Of a DNA stretch of 64,000 bases, positions 56,802 to 64,000 are shown piece by piece. Positions within the stretch are counted from its first letter, which is position 1, and each line of letters opens with the position of its first letter. The notes under the pieces were generated by a model. It did no database searches. It worked only from the letters and a program-made list of their open reading frames with translations, and had not been told where the DNA came from. Made by a program: the position numbers and the translations under genes. The stretch lies in contig CANDYM010000049.1 in the NCBI GenBank assembly GCA_947397865.1, positions 1 to 64,000 of the forward strand, given 5' to 3'. This stretch comes from Polietes domitor (Eukaryota > Arthropoda > Insecta > Diptera > Muscidae).

Positions 56802-58752
56802 TTTTTTTTGAAAAATATTTTTTTCTAAATGAGAGTACAAAAATGAAAGGTACATACCTTCGACGAAATTCGGAAAATTAGTAAAATATTAAAAAATATA
56901 TATTTTCTTTTGATGCTAGGGTACTTTCAGCAGATGGTGACGTATATAGCTACATATATCGACTTAAATTTGTTTGTATATGGTCTATGTTAAGGTTTTA
57001 TTAAATAAATGGCGATCTTAGGCTATTATCACTGGATGCAGCGTGCTCGAATTATGTTCACCCATTGTCTGCCCTAGTTTGTTTTATTTGTGATAGCGGT
57101 AGTGCCTTTGTTCGAACCTTTTGTGTTAGTTACCCTATATAGTTCAATACTTGCCCTAAATAGCGGCATTACTTTCGATGACATGTGATGTGACAACTGC
57201 GAGTCGATTTGATGTAGAATTTCTCATATTACATTCTTTGCATTTATCTCATCTCTGTTTACTTTATTTATCACTTATTTCGCTTCATCCCATGCCGCTA
57301 TAAATAAGTTTCATGAACATTGTCTTGTCGTCGTCATTGAAACTTGAACACCCAAATGGGAAAGTATAAAGAAAAAATCTGCCAAAACAAAAAAGAGAAA
57401 GCATTTTCCAAAGTTTTCCATGTTAATTGTCTTCCCCCAAATAACTCTCACCGAGAGACAATCCCCCCAAAAAAACACATTACTTTTAGCTTAGTCCTTG
57501 GGTTTATGGCAGTATTTTATTGTCATTTTGATGTTCTGTCAGTCAGAGCCAGTCAGTCCGTCAGTCAGTTAACCAGCCAGTGTCCGTGCAGCAATGGCGT
57601 GGAAATTACTGTTCGGAATGTTTAAGTGGTATTTAATTACAAGGGACCAAAAACTGAAATGTAGGATGACAAACCGTCTGACAATTGTCACCATAGGATT
57701 TAAGCCAAATTTAAGGAGATTTCATTAAGAATTCCTTTGTTTTTGTTCTGCGCTGTCTCTGGGGAGCAACAACTGTGATCAAGAATGATTTAATTCCTTG
57801 CGAACTGCCTAAAAACAGATTGTTTTAATAGTCGTCGTACGCAGTGTGCAAAGCATTTCATGGGCAATATTAATCGAAAAAGCATTCGCGAAGAAATAAA
57901 CGATATTTGAACAAAGTTGTATAAGAGAATGGGGATTTCAGTAGCACGAAGTGTTTCACCGATAGCTAAGTTATTTATAAGTACTAAGAATATAACGAAC
58001 TATATATAAAACAATGCGAAAAGTTTGCCAAAAATTACTGAAATAAAAATAGTTCTTTAATATAGAGCGTTAATAAATAATTTATTTCATTTGTAAATGT
58101 GTGTGCAACACTGACACATTGAAATGCAAACAATATAAATCCCCTCAACGAAACTCTCTTTCAAGAGAATAACCGGTCGAATTCGCTGCAATTGCAACTG
58201 CGGAATTACTGAGAAAGTTTTATGATAGTGGCCCGAAATGAAAGCACCGGAAAGAGCGTAAGAAGAACAACAAGGTCGCAACGAATTTTTTTGCCCACTA
58301 TCACATACAGTTCAACACGAATATGGACGTTTTGCTTGTCAATACCCTAGGAACTGAATCCCAATGAACTGCCAATCATCGCGTGCCAATAAGAGTCAAA
58401 AGTTCCATATATATGGGGCATTCCACGACAAATCGGACAGTTTTAAAAAAAATACTTTTGATTTACTCCATTTTTTTTACATTTTTTAGTACCCACTAAA
58501 AAACACCCCCTGGCATACCTTAAGTTTTTTCTGATTAATAGTTAAAAAGATATAGCTTTTTTAAAAATCGTTAAATAGTAATTCTTTTTTTAGTCTTTTG
58601 CTCATAACTTCGTCAATAATGGTCCGAATTGGATATTCTTGTTTTTTAATATTTTTGTTTTTTGAAGTACTTTTCAGAAAAATTATTGAAAAAAATATTC
58701 ACAATGTTTTTGTATGCAAATTTTGATTTTTTAAAATTAAAACTTTACTTTT
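56802..58752. other. Single-copy-like non-coding DNA
   Basis: No gene recognised. It includes the block homologous to 26870-27215 and a CAGTCAG-rich stretch near 57538-57590. The open frame at 57344-57625 has no family signature. Confidence 0.4.
57985..58330 (+). other. Block homologous to 26870-27215
   Basis: Conserved runs include TTTCAAGAGAATAACCGGTC, GAATTCGCTGCAATTGCAAC, GAGCGTAAGAAGAACAACAA and AACGAATTTTTTTGCCCACT. Insertions and deletions are scattered and not in multiples of three, which argues against a shared coding exon. Confidence 0.65.
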
Positions 58753-59000
58753 TAATTGTTTTTACTGTTCGATTTTATCGATTTTTTTTATTTAAACATC
58801 AATTTATTCTGTAAATTTTGAGGCTTGGTTGAAAGTGGGCCTATAATGATGAATATTTTTTTAATTTGTTGAAAATTTGAAAGACCAAAAATAAATTTAA
58901 ACCTTATTTTTTAATTGTTCGTACTCTTCGATTTTCTCGAAAAAAATATTTAAGCATCTATTTACTCTGTAAATTTTGAGGCTATGTTGAAAGTGGGCCT
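58753..59000 (+). repeat. Two-unit tandem duplication, about 155-160 bp period
   Basis: The unit with TTCTGTAAATTTTGAGGCTT and GTTGAAAGTGGGCCT near 58808-58851 recurs near 58965-59002 (CTCTGTAAATTTTGAGGCTA, GTTGAAAGTGGGCCT). Confidence 0.6.
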
Positions 59001-59562
59001 TTAAAAGTACAAATTTCGAAAAACCTCTTTATTTTATGTGTCTACGTAAATATAGCGACGTACACACCGAATTTCATGTTTCTAGCTGTTGCCGTATTAA
59101 AGGTACTATTTTTATCCCTTTTGTCCCATTTCATCCCCTAAATAGTTTTTGTACTTTTTTGTGATGTTACTGGAGGAAGGTACGAAACAAATTTCAAGTG
59201 TATAAAAATCCGAAATTTTCAAAAAAAAAATGCTTTAATCGGCTAAATATTAGGGGTATTTTCAGTCCTTGTTAGGGAATATTGTTTCCATCTGGGCCGA
59301 TTTCGCCCACTTTCAGTCCCAAGCGATCTGTAACCATAAGACACATTTACGGAAAATTTCAACCTCATAGCTCATTTCGTCCGGAAGTTAACGTGCTTTC
59401 AACAGATAGACAGACAGACGGACATAGCTAAATCGTCTTAGAATTTTGCCAGGATACAGAATATATATACTTTATGGGGTCTCCTTTGAATATTTCAAGG
59501 TGTTACAAACGGAATGACCCTGAATGATGAAATACCCCCATCCTGGAGGTGGAGGGTATAAA
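58993..59562 (-). mobile_element. HINE-A copy, minus strand, 3'-truncated
   Basis: One subrepeat (CACACCGAATTTCATGTTTC), the 5' block with TATATACTTTATGGGGTCTC near 59464, and the end GGAGGTGGAGGGTATA remain. Confidence 0.8.
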
Positions 59563-60241
59563 AATGTAAAATTGTCGGTATTACCAACTCGCACTATTTT
59601 ACAAAAAATTATATCATCATGTTTTTTAAATACTATGTGAGTATCATAACTTTTAAATTTATCGATAGATTTTTTTCGGTAAAAGAAAAAATATTACAAA
59701 AAAGAAAACAAAATTTATTTTGCATTGTTTCTATTTTTTGTGGTTTTTTCGTGCAAAACAAACTCGAAAAAATCAAATTTTTCTCAATTGTTTGGAGACT
59801 CTTCCTAAACTACTGAAAAATGAATTCCACCAGCAGCATTTGTAGCCATCATAATTTCCTTTAAATGAACATATTTCCCAAATGAAAGTAAAAACAATAA
59901 CGTACCTTAGATGAAAATTTAAATTTTAGTAAAAAATTGAAGAAAATATCCATAAAAACGTTTTGCTAAAAAAAAACAACATTTTTAGGTCTCGGTCATA
60001 TAATTGTTATTTTACAGTCAATTTGTAACATTTAAAATTTGGTGCTCGTATTATTTTTCTACACATTCGACGTATTCCAACAAACATATTAATAATACTT
60101 TAAATGGTTGCAACCTTCCATTAAATTGCAACCTCAAGGTCAGTCACAGGATGTATAGGGTGGACCATTTATTTATTCCTTCTTATCTCGCATATATGCT
60201 GTATTTCATGATTATAGCGTCAGCCGTGTTGTTGGTACCTT
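59563..60241. other. AT-rich DNA with old repeat remnants
   Basis: No gene recognised. TTGTAGCCATCATAATTTCC (59838) and the following CCCAAATGAAAGTAAAAAC resemble 61130-61160 and 7593. The last 60 bases look like a minus-strand HINE-A subrepeat. Confidence 0.35.
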
Positions 60242-61053
60242 TTTATCGACCTGAGACCCTATAAAGTATATATATTCTTGATCGTCATAAAATTCTAGCC
60301 ATGTCCGTCCGTCAGTCTGTTGAAAGCACGCTAGCATCTGAACGAAAGGAGCTCGGACGTCCAACTTTTCCATAAATGCGTCTTATGGTCGTAGATCGGT
60401 TGGGATTGAAACTGGGCGAAACCGTGCCAAAGGGAAAATATTTTCCCTCACAAGGACTAAACATACTCATAACAACCCAATATTTTGGAGTATTTTAGCA
60501 TATTTTTCAATATCTCTGCTTGTACTTACTTCAAATTGATATATGCGCATTCTCCCTATAACAAAAACATGAACCATAAATTCGGTGTGGACATTCCTCT
60601 AATTGAGTAGATACATAATATAAAAGTATTTTTTCCAAAATCGTACTTTTAAGGGGTAAAATGAGAATAGAGTTTATCCCTCTGGTACCAACCAAACGGC
60701 TGCACCTATAATAATGAAATACGGTGTATAAATTCCTAGAATTGCGTATACAAGTAAAATAAAAGGATTTTTCGAATTTTTGGGCCTAAAATGGAAAAAA
60801 GGAAAAAAACAGTACCAACCAAATGACCGCAGCTAGAGTCATGAAATTCGGAATATACATTCCCCTGACTGCGTAGACACGCAAACTAAAAAGTTTTTCC
60901 AACTTCGTACTTTTTATTTGACAGCAAGAATTTGTTGAATCATGAGGTTAGGTTATTTTGCACTATGTACGTGAGTTAATGGATTTTCAAAATTTGTACT
61001 TTGGGGGTATATAAAGTTCGGCCCGGTCGAAATTAACGCGGTTTTTACTTGTT
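60242..61053 (+). mobile_element. HINE-A copy, 5'-truncated
   Basis: It begins in the 5' block (CGACCTGAGACCCTATAAAG) and carries three subrepeats. It ends GGGGGTATATAAAGTTCGGC, CCGGTCGAAATTAACGCGG and TTTTTACTTG. Confidence 0.8.
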
Positions 61054-61287
61054 TTTTTTTTCTTCAAAAAATATCACTTACTTTCTCAATTTTGTGAAGA
61101 CTGTTTTTAAACTGATACCTTTATCGGACATATATTTCCAAAATGAAAGTACAACTATTAAATATTATCGGTGAATATTGACTTGAATTTTAGAAACAAA
61201 TTTAAACACATTTATCTCATTTTTTTTTGTGAATCACTCAGTAAAAAAATAAATCTTTAATTCTCGGACGAAAAAAGCATACTTTTT

Positions 61288-61600
61288 ATACACTCCACGA
61301 GAGTATTATGTCTTGTGCATTTGATTGTAACACCAAAAAGGAAACGAGATGGATCCATTGTTAGTTATACCGATCGACTTAGAATCCCTTTTTGAGTCGA
61401 TTTAGGAATGTCCGTCCGTCCGTCTGTCCATCTATTCTTGTAATCATGATACAGGTCGCAATTGTAGACAGAACGAAATGAAACTTTGCACAACGAAGTT
61501 TTTCGGTACAACGACGAACGCTATTTAAGTTGAAGAAAATCGGTTCAGATTTATATATAGCCCCATACGAATTTCACTCCCGAATTGATTCTCTTGGCAA
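61288..61600 (+). mobile_element. HINE-B 5' part, truncated
   Basis: It has TATACACTCCACGAGAGTAT, the GTCCGTCCGTCTGTCC tract near 61410 and GAAAATCGGTTCAGATTTAT, then stops near CACTCCCGAATTGA. Confidence 0.8.
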
Positions 61601-61924
61601 AGTGAGATTTTTAGTGTGTCGACTTACTTCGGTGGAATATTTTGTTTATCAGCTCTTCTCATTTGTGATATGTGACCGCTGGTACTAATATGAACCCTGA
61701 TTTAAGTGATAGACATACATTCGTTGCGAAAGTTTTGAGGAGATGGGGTAGCGCCCATCGAAACTGCACAGTCAACTTTTAGGTCTCACTCACAACAATA
61801 AAGGTCTCACTTTGCCTTTTTGCTAATTTTGGGTTCTGCTGAAGAATTCAGCACAACCTTTGGTCTTAAACCAAAATAAATGACAAATCAGTTTTATATA
61901 TATTTATAAAATTATTTTTCCATT
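61601..61924. other. Spacer, nothing recognised
   Basis: No gene or clear repeat end seen. Confidence 0.4.
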
Positions 61925-63963
61925 ATTACCCCCATCCACCTCCAGGATGGGGGTATATTCACTTTGTCATTCCGTTTGTAACACCTTGAAATATTCATCG
62001 GAGACTCCATAAAGTATATATATTCTGGGTCGTGGTAAAATTCTAAGACGATATAGCCATGTCCGTCTGTCCGTCTGTCTGTCTGTTGAAAGCACGATAG
62101 CGGCCGAACGAAATGAGCTAGGAGGTTCAAATTTTGCCTAAATGTGTCTTATGGTTGTAGATCGGTTGGGATTGAAAGTGGGCGAAATCGGCCCAGAGGG
62201 AAAACTTTTTCCCTCACAAGGACTGAAAATACCCCTAATATTTAGAGTATTTCAGCATGTTTTTGAACATAATAGCTTGTATTTACTTGATATTTGCAAT
62301 TCGCATTCCCTTTATAGCATAAAAGGGCACCATAAAGTTATTTTTATTTGTAGGGGGCGAAATGGGACGAAAAGGGATAAAAATAGTACCTATCAAACGA
62401 CAACAGATAGAAACACGAAATTTGACGTGTACATACCTCTAATAGAGTAGATACATAATATAAGAGTATTTTTTATAAATTCGTACTTTTAAGGGGTTAA
62501 ATGGGGATAGAGGGATACAAATAGTACCAACTTAACGGCTGCACCTAGAATAATGAAATTCGATGTATACATTCCTCTGATTGCGTAGAAACGTAAAATA
62601 AAAGAACTTTGCAAAATTCGTACTTTTTGGGGTTCAAATGGAAAAAGGGGATAAAAATAGTACCTACCAAATGACCTGTCTGCGTAGACACGAAAAATAA
62701 AACGTTTTTTCCAAATTCGTACTTTCAAGGGATACAATGGCTACAAGGGATAAAAATAGTACCAACTAAACGAATACAGCTAGAATGATGAAATTCAGTG
62801 TGTACGTCCCTCTAATTGTGTAGATACGAAAAATAAAGAGATTTCAGATAGTCGTACTCTTGAGGGGGCAATATTGGAAAAAGGGGATAAAAATGGTACC
62901 AACAAAATGACCGCTGATAGAATCATGCAATTCGGTGTATACATTCCTCTGACTGCATAGCCACGTAAAATATTTTTTTTTCCAAATTCGTACTTTATTT
63001 TGTTGTTTTTACGACAAAAAATGGTAGAATCATGAAGTTGTCTTATACTGCGTTCGTGAGAGATAAGGTATTTTCAAAATTTATACGTTAGAAATTCAAA
63101 TAGGATGGAAATACAACCAACCAAACGACTGTAGCTGAAAATACACTCTCTATCCCCCAATATTTAGGGTATTTATGATTGCTCCCTTATATTTACTTTA
63201 TGAATTGAAGTATTATATCCCTTATATATGGTATACAAATATTGGTAGCTTGGTTTATTAATTAAATTTCTTATTTTCATACAGTTAAAATTTGTTGCGG
63301 ACATCCCTCTTGTAGCTTGGAAGCACCACAAAGAAAATAAAAGATTTAGCGGGCGAAATGGGACAAAAAGAGATATGGTACCAATGATACGACAACAGCT
63401 AGAATCATGAAATTCGGTGTGTACATCCCTCTAATTGCATAAACACGTAAAATAGAGGGATTTTTCGAAATTTGTACTTTAAAGGGATATAATTAAAAAG
63501 AGGGATAAAAATGGGACCTACGAAACCGCTGAAGTTGAAATCATGAAATTAGGTGTATACATTCTGACTATGAAGACTCGAAAAAGGGTTTTTTCGAAAT
63601 TTGTACATTTGGGCGGAGAATGGGGCGAATGGGGATATCATTAAAATGTATACTTTTCTTATCACTTTGTCTGTATCTGAAAATGCTTCTTTCTAATGGC
63701 GACTGACAATCGCCTAATATTTAGTCATGCTCACTTTCACAATTTCAGCATTTTATTTATATATAGTAGTCGATTTTAAACAGTGCGCATAAGTATACAT
63801 TACAGTTTGAAATAGTAAACAATTATAGTAATGTGCATAAAAATATACTGTACTTTTATGTAAAGTCGACATCCTTTAATCTGCTGGTAATACTGTGGAA
63901 TGCACTCCGTGGTGGAGGGTATATAAGATTCGCCCGGCCGAACTTAACGCCTTCTCACTTTTT
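61925..63963 (+). mobile_element. HINE-A, longest plus-strand copy
   Basis: It starts TTACCCCCATCCACCTCCAGG and has the 5' block (CATAAAGTATATATATTCTG, CCGTCTGTCCGTCTGTCTG) and about six subrepeats to 63030. A second short run of subrepeats lies at about 63350-63620. It ends GTCGACATCCTTTAATCTGC, CCGTGGTGGAGGGTATATAA, GATTCGCCCGGCCGAACTTA and ACGCCTTCTCAC. The ATTCGCCCGGCCGAACT palindrome has one mutated arm. Confidence 0.85.
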
Positions 63964-64000
63964 TTATCAATTTTGTGGATACTGTTCTTAAACTGATACA

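Noticed and set aside
57344..57625. 93-residue open frame as a gene
   Set aside because: No homology, no splice signals, and the second half is a CAGTCAG-type simple repeat (SVRASQSVSQLTSQ).
1..64000. tRNA or rRNA genes
   Set aside because: No sequence with a convincing cloverleaf or B-box in a plausible context was seen by eye; a covariance-model scan would be needed to exclude them.

Overview
This looks like AT-rich intergenic or intronic DNA from a higher (cyclorrhaphan, probably calyptrate) fly. That is inferred from the repeat types: DINE-1/INE-1-like Helentron-derived elements with the block CTATAAAGTATATATATTC followed by CTAGCCATGTCCGTCYGTCC, a Jockey-clade non-LTR retrotransposon, DD41D mariner relatives, a Tc1-like element and hAT-like elements. 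The species cannot be named from the sequence. No conserved host protein, tRNA or rRNA was recognised. The only host-gene candidate is a short two-exon model at 41791-42177.

Most of the window is layered transposons. Two abundant families are named here HINE-A and HINE-B (Helentron-associated interspersed elements). HINE-A starts TATACCCTCCACC, carries diverged tandem subrepeats of about 137 bp, and ends with the palindrome AGTTCGGCCCGGCCGAACT followed by ...TTACTTGTT. HINE-B starts TACACTCCACGAGAGTATT, carries 152-bp subrepeats, and ends with a related hairpin and TTACTTGTT. They lie at about 0.4-3.5, 3.9-7.5, 8.9-10.0, 10.2-12.1, 15.4-20.5, 21.4-23.6, 25.4-26.6, 28.4-30.9, 32.9-34.5, 36.6-38.8, 43.0-45.0, 54.0-54.3, 55.6-56.8, 59.0-59.6 and 60.2-64.0 kb.

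Other elements sit inside or around them, so relative ages can be read from the nesting. A dead Tc1 element (1496-3132) interrupts HINE-A. Two mariners, one inside the other, interrupt HINE-B at 10.2-12.1 kb. A hAT-like MITE containing a HINE-B copy interrupts HINE-A at 17.5-18.9 kb. A hAT element with a perfect 8-bp target duplication (35863-38947) holds a HINE-A copy, which itself holds an element with 142-bp tandem repeats. A decayed Jockey element on the minus strand (about 53.9 down to 48.25 kb) is split by three mariner-type insertions and by a 91-bp tandem array inside its endonuclease region.

The mariner copies deserve most attention. Three 0.93-kb copies lost the N-terminal DNA-binding domain but keep an open DD41D catalytic domain. 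Two copies are mosaics that switch subfamily at nearly the same point. A transposon with about 230-bp inverted repeats (40.1-41.6 kb) carries a fragment of a transposase-like protein I cannot assign to a superfamily, and a second remnant of it lies at 12.1-12.5 kb. Between these lie longer stretches (12.5-14.6, 20.5-21.4, 26.6-28.4, 30.9-32.6, 45.0-48.2, 56.8-59.0 kb) that look like single-copy non-coding DNA. Two of them share a roughly 340-bp homologous block.
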